The translations under genes were made by a program, and so were the position numbers. A stretch of DNA of 64,000 bases, from assembly GCA_026392415.1 (NCBI GenBank), contig JAPLCC010000051.1, forward strand, positions 1-64,000, written 5' to 3'. Each line of letters opens with the position of its first letter. Position 1 is the stretch's first letter. Shown here in pieces: positions 24,993 to 33,352 of the stretch. This DNA is from Propionibacteriales bacterium (GTDB lineage: Bacteria; Actinomycetota; Actinomycetes; Propionibacteriales; Nocardioidaceae). Under the pieces are notes generated by a model, which ran no database searches, was not told the DNA's origin, and was given only the letters and a program-made list of their open reading frames with translations.

Positions 24993-26178
24993 GGGACGGC
25001 ACCGTAGCCGGGACCCGGGTGGCGAGGGCTCCGAACAGTGCCAGCGCGCCGCCGGCAGCACACACGAGGTAGGCCGGCGAGGCTCCCTTCGCGTCGATGA
25101 GCACGCCAGCGACGGCGGCCCCGGGGGCCAGGCCTGCGGCCAGCCCGGTCTGGATGAACGCCATGCCCTCGGTCAGCCGGGCGGGCGGCAACACCTGTTC
25201 GGCGAGCGACATGGTGGCGATCAGCGTGGGCGAGATCGCGAAGCCCCCGATGAGCAGCACGGCTGCCATCACGGGCAGCGAAGGCACGAGCGCCAGCGGC
25301 GCCATGGCCAGGAGCATCCCGAACGCGCCGAGGCGCAGTCGGACGAGCGGGCCGCGTCGCCAGGTGATCGCACCGGACAGGACGCCGGCCACCAGGCTGC
25401 CCAGCGCCCAGATCGCGAGCAGGAATCCTGCGGCGGACTTGTGGCCCTCCTCGTCGGCGAACGCGACGGTCACCACCTCTGCGGCGCCGAACAGGACGCC
25501 GAGGGCTGCGGCGACGACGGTGAGGGGCGCGATCGCCGCCCACGGGATCGGCGGGCGGACGCCATCGGACGCCGTCGGCGGATGCGCGGGCGGCTCGGTC
25601 CCACGTTGGGCGGAGAAGGCGAACGTGCCGAGGACTCCCGCAACCAGCGCTGCGCCGAGTCCGGCGAACGGGTGCACGGCGGTCGCGAGCAGGGTGACAG
25701 CGATCGGGCCCACCAGGAAGACGGTCTCGTCGGCGACCGCCTCGAAGGAGAACGCCGTGTGCAGTCGCTCGGGCCGGTCCGCGAGCGTGTGTGCCCAGCG
25801 GGCGCGGACGCAGGTGCCGACCGAGGGGAGCGCAGCGCCGGCCATCGCCGCGCAGGCGTAGGTCGACCACACGGGCCAGTCCCAGCGCAGCGAGCCCATC
25901 GCCAGGACCAGGCCGATGCCCCACACGGTGATGACCGTCGGCAGGACGCGGCTCTGGCCGATCCGGTCGAGCAGTCGACCCTGGGGGATCGCGAACAGGG
26001 CGTTGGCGATCAGGGCGACTGCGGAAACGGAACCGGCGAAGCCGTAGGAGCCGGTCTCGTGCTCGGCGAGCAGCACGATGCCGAGGCCGACCATGGAGAT
26101 GGGCAGGCGTGCGACCAGACCGGTCAGGCTGAAGAGCGCCGTGGCCGGTGTGAAGATCTGGCGGTAGGACTCGAACAT
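24952..26178 (-). CDS. MFS transporter
   Basis: 408 residues, about 12 hydrophobic segments in two halves separated by a polar loop near 190-215 ([15 protein letters not shown]). The motif-A-like [20 protein letters not shown] occurs after the second segment. No substrate signature is seen. It is first in a three-gene overlapping set with the lactone oxidase and YchJ-like genes, and divergent from the ferrochelatase gene with a 32-base gap. GGAGCAGG precedes ATG 26178. Confidence 0.88.
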   Translation of the reverse strand: MFESYRQIFTPATALFSLTGLVARLPISMVGLGIVLLAEHETGSYGFAGSVSAVALIANALFAIPQGRLLDRIGQSRVLPTVITVWGIGLVLAMGSLRWDWPVWSTYACAAMAGAALPSVGTCVRARWAHTLADRPERLHTAFSFEAVADETVFLVGPIAVTLLATAVHPFAGLGAALVAGVLGTFAFSAQRGTEPPAHPPTASDGVRPPIPWAAIAPLTVVAAALGVLFGAAEVVTVAFADEEGHKSAAGFLLAIWALGSLVAGVLSGAITWRRGPLVRLRLGAFGMLLAMAPLALVPSLPVMAAVLLIGGFAISPTLIATMSLAEQVLPPARLTEGMAFIQTGLAAGLAPGAAVAGVLIDAKGASPAYLVCAAGGALALFGALATRVPATVPSHEHASSDPSGHLA

Positions 26179-26210
26179 CGCGGTTGCATCCTGCTCCCTA
26201 CGATGGGGGC

Positions 26211-27329
26211 GTGCCGAATCCCGAGTCTGCCGTGCCGCTCATCACTGATCCCTACGACGCCGTCCTGCTCGTCTCCTTCGGTGGCCCGGAGAAGCCGGAG
26301 GACGTGGTGCCCTTCCTCGAGAACGTGACCCGTGGCCGCGGAATCCCGCGCGAGCGGCTCGAGGCGGTCGGCCAGCACTACTTCCAGTTCGGCGGGAAGT
26401 CGCCCATCAATGACCAGAACAAGGCGCTGATCGCGGCGATCGAGAGCGACTTCGCCGCTCACGACATCGACCTGCCGGTCTACTGGGGCAACCGCAACTG
26501 GGCGCCGTACCTCGGCGACACCGTGGAGCAGATGGCCCGCGACGGTGTACGCCGTGCGCTGTGCCTGGTGACGTCGGCCTACTCGTCGTGGTCGAGCTGC
26601 CGGCAGTACCGGGAGAACATCGCCGCCGCCATCGAGGCGGTCCCCGAGGGCCTCACCCCACCGCAGCTGGACAAGGCCCGCGCCTACTACAACCACCCCG
26701 GTTTCGTCGCCGCGACCGTTGACGGCGTCCTGGCCTCGCTGGCCGACCTGCCGCAGGACGTGCGCGACGGCGCGCTGCTGGTGTTCGTGACCCACTCGAT
26801 CCCGGTGACGATGAACGACAACAGCGGACCGGGGGGATCCGGGGCCTACGCCGCGCAGCACCTCGAAGTCGCTGCGGTCGTCGCCGAGCAGGTACGGGAG
26901 GTGACCGGTGTGGCCCACGACCACGAGCTCGTCTACTGCTCGCGCTCGGGATCGCCGCACACCCCCTGGCTCGAGCCCGACGTCAACGACCGTCTCGAGG
27001 AGTTGGCGGCCGGTGCCGAGGGCACCGTCCCGCGCGCCGTGGTCCTGATCCCGGTGGGTTTCGTCTCCGACCACATGGAGGTCGTCTACGACCTCGACAC
27101 CGAGGCCCTCGCGACCGCCGCAGAGCTCGGGATCCCCGCCCGGCGCTCGGCGTCGGCCGGGACGCACGCGGCCTTCGTCGGCGCCCTGCGCGACCTCGTT
27201 CTCGAACGTGCGGCCGCCGAGCGTGGGGAGGACGTCGCTCGTGCTGTCGTCGGGACACGCGGCCCCGTGCAGGATCGCTGTCCCGTGGACTGCTGTCTGG
27301 CCGCTCCCGTGCCTGCCGGACGGCCGTGA
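26211..27329 (+). CDS. cpfC: Coproporphyrin III ferrochelatase (heme synthesis)
   Basis: 372 residues from GTG 26211. [20 protein letters not shown] opens the chelatase fold. FVTHSIPV carries the metal-site His, and [16 protein letters not shown] and [17 protein letters not shown] provide the second-domain motifs, including the catalytic Glu. Cys130 (SSCRQYREN) plus C-terminal CPVDCC (Cys357, 361, 362) fit the [2Fe-2S] ligands of actinobacterial enzymes. It inserts iron in the coproporphyrin-dependent heme pathway. Older annotation would call it hemH. It overlaps the IMPase gene by 4 bases. Confidence 0.93.
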   Translation: MPNPESAVPLITDPYDAVLLVSFGGPEKPEDVVPFLENVTRGRGIPRERLEAVGQHYFQFGGKSPINDQNKALIAAIESDFAAHDIDLPVYWGNRNWAPYLGDTVEQMARDGVRRALCLVTSAYSSWSSCRQYRENIAAAIEAVPEGLTPPQLDKARAYYNHPGFVAATVDGVLASLADLPQDVRDGALLVFVTHSIPVTMNDNSGPGGSGAYAAQHLEVAAVVAEQVREVTGVAHDHELVYCSRSGSPHTPWLEPDVNDRLEELAAGAEGTVPRAVVLIPVGFVSDHMEVVYDLDTEALATAAELGIPARRSASAGTHAAFVGALRDLVLERAAAERGEDVARAVVGTRGPVQDRCPVDCCLAAPVPAGRP

Positions 27330-28141
27330 GCCGGCCGGAGGTCTCCGTCGCGAGCCTGGCGGACCTCGCCCTGACGGTCGCCCAGCAGGCGGCCGCCCTG
27401 GTGCGGGACCACGCGGGCCGCAAGGTCGAGGTTGCCGCGACCAAGTCCAGTGACATCGACGTGGTCACGGCAGCCGACCGGGCCACCGAGGAACTGATCC
27501 GGCGCCTCATCCATGCGGCCCGGCCCGATGACGCCTTCCTCGGCGAGGAGGGCGACGACGTTCCCGGGACCTCCGGCGTGCGCTGGATCGTGGATCCCAT
27601 CGACGGCACGGTGAACTTCCTCTACGGCATCCCCGAGTACGCCGTGTCGGTCGCCGCCGAGGTCGACGGCGAGGTCGTCGCCGGAGTCGTGGTCGACGTG
27701 GCCAAGGACGTCGTCTACGCCGGCCATCTCGGGGGAGTGGCGACCCGCGACGGCGTCCCGGTCGTCGTACGGCCCCCGGCGCCGCTGGCCCACCGCCTCA
27801 TCGCCACCGGGTTCAACTACACCCGCCCGGTGCGGGAGGTGCAGGCCGCCGCCGCGGCCCGGTTGCTGCCCGAGGTGCGTGACATTCGACGCACGGGATC
27901 CTGCGCCCTGGACCTCTGCCGGGTCGCCGAAGGGGCGCTCGACGGCTACGTCGAGGAGGGCGTCCACACCTGGGACCACGCTGCCGGGGGACTCATCGCG
28001 AGGCTCGCGGGAGCCCGCACACTGGTGACCCTCGGAGCCGCCGGGACCGAGGCCATGGTGTGTGGCCCCGATCACGGGTTCGAGGACCTTCTCGCAGCGG
28101 TCACCGAGGCTGGCTTCCTTGCGTCAGTCCCGCGGGAATAG
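27326..28141 (+). CDS. Inositol monophosphatase family protein
   Basis: 271 residues. Metal-binding motifs are the Glu pair in LGEEGDD, DPIDGT (Asp90, Asp93) and the late [15 protein letters not shown]. The family removes phosphate from inositol-1-phosphate or related sugar phosphates, needed in actinobacteria for inositol lipids and mycothiol. SuhB-like placement before DUF4193 matches mycobacterial order. GTG 27326 overlaps the ferrochelatase stop as GTGA, so it is translationally coupled. Confidence 0.9.
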   Translation: MSRPEVSVASLADLALTVAQQAAALVRDHAGRKVEVAATKSSDIDVVTAADRATEELIRRLIHAARPDDAFLGEEGDDVPGTSGVRWIVDPIDGTVNFLYGIPEYAVSVAAEVDGEVVAGVVVDVAKDVVYAGHLGGVATRDGVPVVVRPPAPLAHRLIATGFNYTRPVREVQAAAAARLLPEVRDIRRTGSCALDLCRVAEGALDGYVEEGVHTWDHAAGGLIARLAGARTLVTLGAAGTEAMVCGPDHGFEDLLAAVTEAGFLASVPRE

Positions 28142-28277
28142 GTTGCCACTCGTCGCTGTTCTGGCGACTCGCATCCACCCGGGTATCGCGAACCGGACCC
28201 GATGGTGCACAATCTGCCGCGCCGACCCGCACGACCAGTGCAGGGGCCGGCCTGTTCGAGGGGAGAGGGAACACGTC

Positions 28278-28568
28278 ATGGCGACTGACTACGACGCACC
28301 ACGCAAGAACGAGGACGAACAGTCCGAAGAGAGCATCGAGGAGCTCAAGGCTCGCCGCCACGACAAGAACTCCGGCAAGGTCGACGAGGACGAGACCGAA
28401 GCGGCCGAATCCTTCGAGCTGCCCGGCGCGGACCTGTCGCACGAAGAGCTCGCTGTCGAGGTCAAGCCGAAGCAGGATGACGAGTTCACCTGCATGAACT
28501 GCTTCCTCGTGCACCACCGCAGCCAGCTGGCCGACCCGAAGAAGATGATCTGCCGCGACTGCGCCTGA
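28278..28568 (+). CDS. DUF4193 zinc-ribbon-like small protein
   Basis: 96 residues. An acidic, Lys/Glu-rich N-terminal half (MATDYDAPRKNEDEQSEES) is followed by a C-terminal CMNCFLVHHRSQLA...ICRDCA, giving two CxxC pairs likely to bind zinc. DUF4193 is near-universal in actinobacteria and lies in the same place in mycobacteria (Rv2699c, from memory). GAGGGGAGAGGGA just upstream gives a strong ribosome site. Role unknown; one view relates such proteins to the RNA polymerase or ribosome, but nothing here shows that. Confidence 0.93.
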   Translation: MATDYDAPRKNEDEQSEESIEELKARRHDKNSGKVDEDETEAAESFELPGADLSHEELAVEVKPKQDDEFTCMNCFLVHHRSQLADPKKMICRDCA

Positions 28569-28611
28569 CGGCTCGGCCCATCCGTCGGGCTCGTCGCACC
28601 GAATCAACGGT

Positions 28612-28839
28612 GTGAGCGACCCCGACACCCTGTTCGCCAGCAGCAGCGTTCCCCGGCATCTCGTCCGGGGCGCGGTCGGGCTGCCGATGATGCTGGCGGC
28701 GTTCGTGTTGATCCCCTGGGTGGGTCCGTGGAGCCTGCTGCTCCTGGTGCCCAGCGCGGTGCTGCTGCGCGGCTGCCCCACCTGCTGGGCGCTTGGTCTG
28801 GCGCAGACCTGCGCCCTGCGTGGCCCCGTCAGGCCTTGA
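28612..28839 (+). CDS. Small membrane protein, hypothetical
   Basis: 75 residues from GTG 28612. One or two hydrophobic segments (MMLAAFVLIPW, SLLLLVPSAVLL) are followed by RGCPTCWALGLAQTC, with a CxxC pair. The Cys-containing end recalls short YgaP-type membrane proteins, though similarity is too short for a call. The 3' end overlaps the convergent DUF4235 gene by 11 bases. The Shine-Dalgarno is weak. Confidence 0.6.
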   Translation: MSDPDTLFASSSVPRHLVRGAVGLPMMLAAFVLIPWVGPWSLLLLVPSAVLLRGCPTCWALGLAQTCALRGPVRP

Positions 28840-29128
28840 CGCTGTTGTCCTTCTGGAGGGCCGGAGGCAGGTGCCCGGTCGATCGGGCGTAGTAGTTCGC
28901 GGCCCGGCGCTGGGCGAACATCTTCGCCAGGGCGACGAAGGTACCGCTCGCAGCCGCCCAGGCCACGGCTTCCCAGACGTCGACGTCGGGGTCGGCCGGA
29001 TTGGCCGGCGGCTGCTTGCCGGTCGCGGCCTTCCAGCCGGTGTCGAGGCCCTTTTTCGCGATCGACGCCGCACCGAGTGCCGCGACGAGCGAGAACGCCG
29101 ACCAGATCTTCGAACTGTCCTGTGCCAT
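28829..29128 (-). CDS. DUF4235 membrane protein
   Basis: 99 residues. The N-terminal hydrophobic segment WSAFSLVAALGAASIAKKG is followed by WKAATGKQPPANPADPD and a second segment VWEAVAWAAASGTFVALAKM, then RRAANYYARSTGHLPP. This two-helix pattern with TGK-PP-NP-DPD is the DUF4235 signature. Function unknown. It is in the same strand block as DUF3093, 27 bases downstream of it, and sits in a conserved actinobacterial neighbourhood around dut. Confidence 0.85.
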   Translation of the reverse strand: MAQDSSKIWSAFSLVAALGAASIAKKGLDTGWKAATGKQPPANPADPDVDVWEAVAWAAASGTFVALAKMFAQRRAANYYARSTGHLPPALQKDNSVKA

Positions 29129-29155
29129 GACGGCGAGCCTACTGGCCCGGTCAGG

Positions 29156-29653
29156 TCAGTGAGTCGGTTGCCCAGGGTCGCCGGGGTGCCCCGAGCCGCG
29201 CGCCGCCTCGAGCGCACCGGCCAGCGCCCTCGGGTGCCGCGAGCTCACCAGCCAGTACGGCGCCGGGTCGGCCGGGTCGGTGATCTCCACCTTGACCGAG
29301 CGCTTGAGGTAGGGCCGGAGCAGCAGGTAGGCGCGGGCATCGGCATCGCGACCGGACACCCGCCGGGTCTCCTCGGCGTCGAGAGGCTCGATCCGTCCGA
29401 CGTGCACCGACTCGATCCGGGCCCGTCCGGCGCGGAACCAGCCGTCGCCCACGACGACCCGCGCGTCGCCGTACCAGAACAGGCAGACGGCGAGCAGACC
29501 CATCGCCACACCGGTGATGATCCAGGGGGCCGGGCCGGGGACGGCGACGACGACGGTCAGCCAGAGGGTGGCGACGAGCATCGTGCCCTGCGCCCACCAG
29601 CGCAACGGCACACGCAGCCGCTCGTGGTACGCCGTCCGGCCGCTCTCGCTCAC
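29156..29653 (-). CDS. DUF3093 membrane protein
   Basis: 165 residues from GTG 29653. Two adjacent membrane segments (GTMLVATLWLTVVVAVPG, WIITGVAMGLLAVCLFWYG) are followed by a cytoplasmic part with VVVGDGWFRAGRARIE, DADARAYLLLRPYLKRSVKV and YWLVSSRHPRALAGAL. This is the typical DUF3093 pattern, placed divergently from dut as in other actinobacteria. Function unknown. The 51-base gap to dut holds both promoters. A longer frame upstream would run over dut and is rejected. Confidence 0.85.
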   Translation of the reverse strand: MSESGRTAYHERLRVPLRWWAQGTMLVATLWLTVVVAVPGPAPWIITGVAMGLLAVCLFWYGDARVVVGDGWFRAGRARIESVHVGRIEPLDAEETRRVSGRDADARAYLLLRPYLKRSVKVEITDPADPAPYWLVSSRHPRALAGALEAARGSGHPGDPGQPTH

Positions 29654-29704
29654 GCCGAGGATGATCCCATCCGGCCCGGCGCCGTCGATCGTTAGGGTCT
29701 TCCC

Positions 29705-30187
29705 GTGCCCCTCCACGATGCTGCCGGCCCTGACCACCCCGTCGATCTCGTGATCGCTGTTCAGCAACTGGATCCCGACCTGCCGCTCCTGAGTTACGCG
29801 CATCCCGGCGACGCCGGTGCGGACCTGCTGTCCACCGTCGACGTGACCCTGGCGCCCGGTGAGCGGGCACTGGTCCCCACGGGGATCGCGATCGCCCTGC
29901 CCGAGGGGTACGTCGCCCTGGTTCACCCGCGCTCGGGGCTGGCCGCCCGCCACGGGCTGTCGATCGTCAACACGCCGGGCACGGTCGACGCGGGATACCG
30001 CGGCGAGATCAAGGTGCTGCTGATCAACCACGACCCCGCCGAGGCGATCGTCCTCAGGCGCGGCGACCGGATCGCCCAGTTGGTCATCCAGCGCTTCGAG
30101 CGCGCCCGATTCGCACCTGTGGACGCCCTTCCCGACAGCGTCCGTGGGAGCGGAGGCTACGGTTCTACTGGAGGGTTCGGTGCGTAG
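29705..30187 (+). CDS. dut: dUTP diphosphatase
   Basis: 160 residues, the homotrimeric dUTPase type. Motif I PGDAGADL, motif [12 protein letters not shown], motif [23 protein letters not shown], motif [13 protein letters not shown] and motif [12 protein letters not shown] are all present. It hydrolyses dUTP to dUMP and pyrophosphate, lowering uracil in DNA and feeding dTMP synthesis. GTG 29705 adds a short nonconserved lead before [11 protein letters not shown]. It begins a plus-strand run dut-DUF3710-OB-DUF3159. Confidence 0.95.
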   Translation: MPLHDAAGPDHPVDLVIAVQQLDPDLPLLSYAHPGDAGADLLSTVDVTLAPGERALVPTGIAIALPEGYVALVHPRSGLAARHGLSIVNTPGTVDAGYRGEIKVLLINHDPAEAIVLRRGDRIAQLVIQRFERARFAPVDALPDSVRGSGGYGSTGGFGA

Positions 30188-30240
30188 ACCCATCGGTCGA
30201 ACGCGCGATCCGCTCCGAAGGACCCGATGAGGAGGGCACA

Positions 30241-30885
30241 GTGAGGTTGCGGCGCAAGGATGCCGACGCGGTTGTCGACGAGGCAATCGACGGCGACTCG
30301 TCCGTCGAGGCGACGAACGACGACGTGGCGGCAGGTCCGTACGACGTCGACGAACTCCCCGAGGACGGCGTGGACCGGCTGGACCTCGGCTCGCTCCTGG
30401 TGGCACCGCTCGCGGACCGGGAGGTCCGGGTGCAGGTGGACGACAAGTCGGGCGAGGTGCGCGCCGTACTGCTCGCGACCGATGCCGGGGCGCTGGAGCT
30501 GCGGGCCTTCGCCGCTCCCCGCAACGGCGACCTCTGGAGCGAGATCCGTCCGCAGATCGCGGCCGACACCGCGCGCCGTGGCGGCACCGCGACCGAGCGC
30601 GAGGGTCGGTTCGGCACCGAGCTCGTCTGCGAGGTCAAGATGACCAGGGCCGACGGCGCTGCCGGCACCCAGACGTCCCGCGTGATCGGCGTCAACGGTC
30701 CGCGATGGCTGCTGCGCGCGACCTTCCTCGGCGAGCCCGCCCGTACGCCCGAGGCGGCTGAGGACTGGGAGTCCGCCATTGCGCAACTGGCCGTACGCCG
30801 CGGCGCGCACGCCATGCCGGTCGGGGAGCAGTTGCCGCTCACGCTGCCCGAGGGTGCGCAGCCGAAGGCCGTTCCCGCGAGCTGA
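30241..30885 (+). CDS. DUF3710 protein
   Basis: 214 residues from GTG 30241 with GAGGAGGG upstream. An acidic N-terminal ~45 residues leads to the DUF3710 core: YDVDELPEDGVDRLDLGSLL, LELRAFAAPRNGDLW, EREGRFGTELVCEV and RVIGVNGPRWLLRATFLGEP. Cytoplasmic; function unknown. It is 53 bases after dut and 10 bases before the OB-fold gene, an order conserved in actinobacteria. Confidence 0.9.
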   Translation: MRLRRKDADAVVDEAIDGDSSVEATNDDVAAGPYDVDELPEDGVDRLDLGSLLVAPLADREVRVQVDDKSGEVRAVLLATDAGALELRAFAAPRNGDLWSEIRPQIAADTARRGGTATEREGRFGTELVCEVKMTRADGAAGTQTSRVIGVNGPRWLLRATFLGEPARTPEAAEDWESAIAQLAVRRGAHAMPVGEQLPLTLPEGAQPKAVPAS

Positions 30886-30895
30886 GGGCGACTCC

Positions 30896-31258
30896 GTGGG
30901 CACCAACAAGAGCCGGTTGCGCCGGACCATCAGCAAGTGGGCGAACCCCGACGAGGCCGACGCCCGTGACCTGCGCAAGACCTTCACCGGCGACGGCGTG
31001 CTCTGCATCGGTGACGCGCCGGACCGCGAGAAGGTCCGCCTGCGTGGCACCCTGCGCACCGTCACGCTGCGCCCCCGCGGTGGCGTACCAGCGCTGGAGG
31101 CCGAGTTGTACGACGGCACCGGCATCGTGACCGTCATCTGGCTGGGCAGGCGACGGATCGCCGGGATCGGCCCTGGCCGCAGCGTCGAGGTGTCTGGCCG
31201 GGTCAGCACCCAGGACGGCTCACGCATCCTCTACAACCCGCGCTACGAGCTCCTGTGA
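30896..31258 (+). CDS. OB-fold nucleic-acid-binding domain protein
   Basis: 120 residues from GTG 30896. The basic N-terminus SRLRRTISKWAN is followed by an OB-type barrel: VRLRGTLRTVTLRPRGGVP, ALEAELYDGTGIVTVIWLGR and PGRSVEVSGRVS. It resembles the anticodon/tRNA-binding OB family. Single-strand nucleic acid binding is inferred. Its stop overlaps the DUF3159 start by 4 bases. Confidence 0.88.
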   Translation: MGTNKSRLRRTISKWANPDEADARDLRKTFTGDGVLCIGDAPDREKVRLRGTLRTVTLRPRGGVPALEAELYDGTGIVTVIWLGRRRIAGIGPGRSVEVSGRVSTQDGSRILYNPRYELL

Positions 31259-31962
31259 CCGCCGCTCCCGATCACCTCGGAGTGGACACCGTCGAGGCAC
31301 TGGTGCGAGGCCAGTTGGCGTCGGCACTCGGTGGACGCCGTGGCCTGGTCGAGGCCGCTGTCCCCGGCATCGTCTTCACCGTCCTGTGGCTCTCCACCAA
31401 GGAGCTCCAGTGGGCGCTGGTGGCGAGCCTGGCCGTCGCGGGTGCGGCGCTGCTCGCCCGCATCGTGCAGCGCAGCAGCACGCAGTACGTCCTGAACGCC
31501 ATCTTCGGCATCGGGATCGGGTGGGTCTTCGTGCGGTGGGCAGAGAACTCCGGCGGCTCGGAGTCCGACCAGGCACTGGCCTTCTTCCTGCCGGGCATCC
31601 TGATCAGCCTCGGCTACACCGTCGTCCTCGGCGCGAGCTGCCTGGCGGGCTGGCCGATGCTGGGCTTCATGCTCGGCAGCGTCACGGGCGACGCGACGGC
31701 CTGGCACAAGGACAAGCAGGTCGTGAAGCTGTGCGGCCGGCTCACCTGGGTGATGCTGCTGCCCGGTGCCATCGGGGTCCTGCTGCAGGGCCCGGTGTGG
31801 CTGCTCGGCCACAACGACACGATCGATGCCGACCACGCCGTGGTGCTGATCCTGGTGCTGCGCACCGGCCTGGGCTGGGTGCTCCGGATCGGGTCGTGGT
31901 CAGTGATGATCTGGCTGCTGGCCCGCAACGCGACGCCGCTGCAGCAGGACGCCGCTACTTAG
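31255..31962 (+). CDS. DUF3159 membrane protein
   Basis: 235 residues. Opening VDTVEALVRGQLASALGGRR is the DUF3159 signature, followed by about five or six membrane segments (VPGIVFTVLWLST, FFLPGILISLGYTVVLGAS, LTWVMLLPGAIGVLLQG). Function unknown. Neighbouring TrkA and permease genes hint at ion homeostasis, but only by location. GTGA overlap with the OB-fold gene. The 3' end overlaps the convergent TrkA gene by 8 bases. Confidence 0.88.
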   Translation: MTAAPDHLGVDTVEALVRGQLASALGGRRGLVEAAVPGIVFTVLWLSTKELQWALVASLAVAGAALLARIVQRSSTQYVLNAIFGIGIGWVFVRWAENSGGSESDQALAFFLPGILISLGYTVVLGASCLAGWPMLGFMLGSVTGDATAWHKDKQVVKLCGRLTWVMLLPGAIGVLLQGPVWLLGHNDTIDADHAVVLILVLRTGLGWVLRIGSWSVMIWLLARNATPLQQDAAT

Positions 31963-32629
31963 CCGGGTGCGCCGACGGCGCGAGCATCTGCTCGAGCTCG
32001 TCCTCGGCCTCGGCCGGGACCACGAACAGCAGTTCGTCACCAGCCTCCACAGGCTGCTCGGGGGCCGGCACGTAGACCTGTCCGTCGCGCAGGATCGTGA
32101 CCAGAGCGCAGTTGTCGGGGAGCGGGATCAGGCCCGCGGCCTTGCCGACGTACGGCGAGTCGGCGGGCAGGGTCATCTCGACCAGGTTGGCGTTGCCCTG
32201 GCGGAACGTGAAGAGCCGGACCAGGTCGCCGACCGTCACGGCTTCCTCGACGAGCGCGGTGATGATGCGCGGCGTCGAGACGTTGACGTCGACTCCCCAG
32301 GCCTCGGTGAACAGCCACTCGTTGTTCGGGTGGTTCACGCGTCCCACGGTGCGGGGGACGCCGAACTCCGCCTTGGCGAGCAGCGAGGTGACCAGGTTGG
32401 CCTTGTCGTCACCGGTGGCGGCGATCACGACGTCGCACTTGTCGAGGCGCGCCTCCTCCAGCGACGACAGCTCGCACGAGTCGGCGAGCAGCCACTCGGC
32501 GTCCGGCACGCGTTCGGGACGGATGGAGCTGGGGGACTTGTCGATCAGCAGCACCTCGTGACCGTTCTCGATCAGCTCGCGCGCGATCGAACGTCCGACG
32601 GCACCTGCTCCAGCGATGGCGACCCTCAT
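31955..32629 (-). CDS. TrkA-type potassium regulatory protein (CeoC-like)
   Basis: 224 residues. N-terminal Rossmann RCK_N starts MRVAIAGAGAVGRSIARELI with the dinucleotide-binding glycines, then EVLLIDKSP and VVIAATGDDKANLV. The C-terminal RCK_C (about 140-215) includes NLVEMTLPADSPYVGKAAG and GDELLFVVP. It binds NAD(H) or nucleotide and gates a potassium transporter. It is second in a two-gene operon, 13 bases after its paralogue, opposite in strand to all neighbours, as ceoB/ceoC are in mycobacteria. Confidence 0.92.
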   Translation of the reverse strand: MRVAIAGAGAVGRSIARELIENGHEVLLIDKSPSSIRPERVPDAEWLLADSCELSSLEEARLDKCDVVIAATGDDKANLVTSLLAKAEFGVPRTVGRVNHPNNEWLFTEAWGVDVNVSTPRIITALVEEAVTVGDLVRLFTFRQGNANLVEMTLPADSPYVGKAAGLIPLPDNCALVTILRDGQVYVPAPEQPVEAGDELLFVVPAEAEDELEQMLAPSAHPAK

Positions 32630-32642
32630 GGATTCCTTCTCC

Positions 32643-33308
32643 CTAGCCTTCGTGCTCGGGGCCGCGGCTGAGCACGTCGTACGCCGCTTGTGCGTTCTCC
32701 TCGCGCGTCACCAGGTGGAGCATGTCGCCCTCCTGGATCACGCTCTCCCGGTCGGGCAGCATGCCCTCGCCCAGCCGGTCGATCCATGCCACCCGGCAGC
32801 GGGCCTGCTCCTGGAGCTGGCCCACGCGGGCCCCGACCCAGACCTCGGGGGTCGGGATGTGGTCGACCCGGATCGTGCCCGAGGGGTCGCGGAAGTCCGG
32901 CTCGGCGCCGGCCGGAAGGATCCGGCGCAGCACCTGGTCGGCGGTCCACTTGACGGTCGCGACGGTCGTGATGCCCAGACGCTGGTAGACCTCGGCACGA
33001 CCGGGGTCGTAGATCCGGGCGACGACCTGCTGGATGCCGAAGCTCTCGCGGGCGACCCGCGCGGCGATGATGTTGGAGTTGTCACCGCTGGACACCGCGG
33101 CGAACGCGTCGGCGCGGCGGATCCCGGCCTTCTCCAGCACTTCCTGGTCGAACCCGATGCCGGGAATCTTGTCGCCATTGAAGCCGGGCCCGAGGCGTCG
33201 GAACGCGTCAGGCTCGGTGTCGATGATCGACACCGTGTGGTTTCTGTCCTCGAGGCTGCGCGCCAGTGTCGAGCCGACGCGGCCACATCCCATGATCACG
33301 ACGTGCAC
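32643..33308 (-). CDS. TrkA-type potassium regulatory protein (CeoB-like)
   Basis: About 221 residues. VHVVIMGCGRVGSTLARSLE is the RCK_N nucleotide-binding start. FAAVSSGDNSNIIAARVARE and RIYDPGRAEVYQRLGI follow, then RCK_C residues ~135-215 (VWVGARVGQLQEQARCRVAW). GTG 33308 is chosen because the conserved sequence begins there; GTG 33317 is possible. It pairs with the downstream TrkA protein and is divergent from the permease, which it may regulate. Confidence 0.92.
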   Translation of the reverse strand: MHVVIMGCGRVGSTLARSLEDRNHTVSIIDTEPDAFRRLGPGFNGDKIPGIGFDQEVLEKAGIRRADAFAAVSSGDNSNIIAARVARESFGIQQVVARIYDPGRAEVYQRLGITTVATVKWTADQVLRRILPAGAEPDFRDPSGTIRVDHIPTPEVWVGARVGQLQEQARCRVAWIDRLGEGMLPDRESVIQEGDMLHLVTREENAQAAYDVLSRGPEHEG

Positions 33309-33352
33309 GGTGAGCACGCTATAGCACCGGCCATGCCCTACGGTTGTCGATC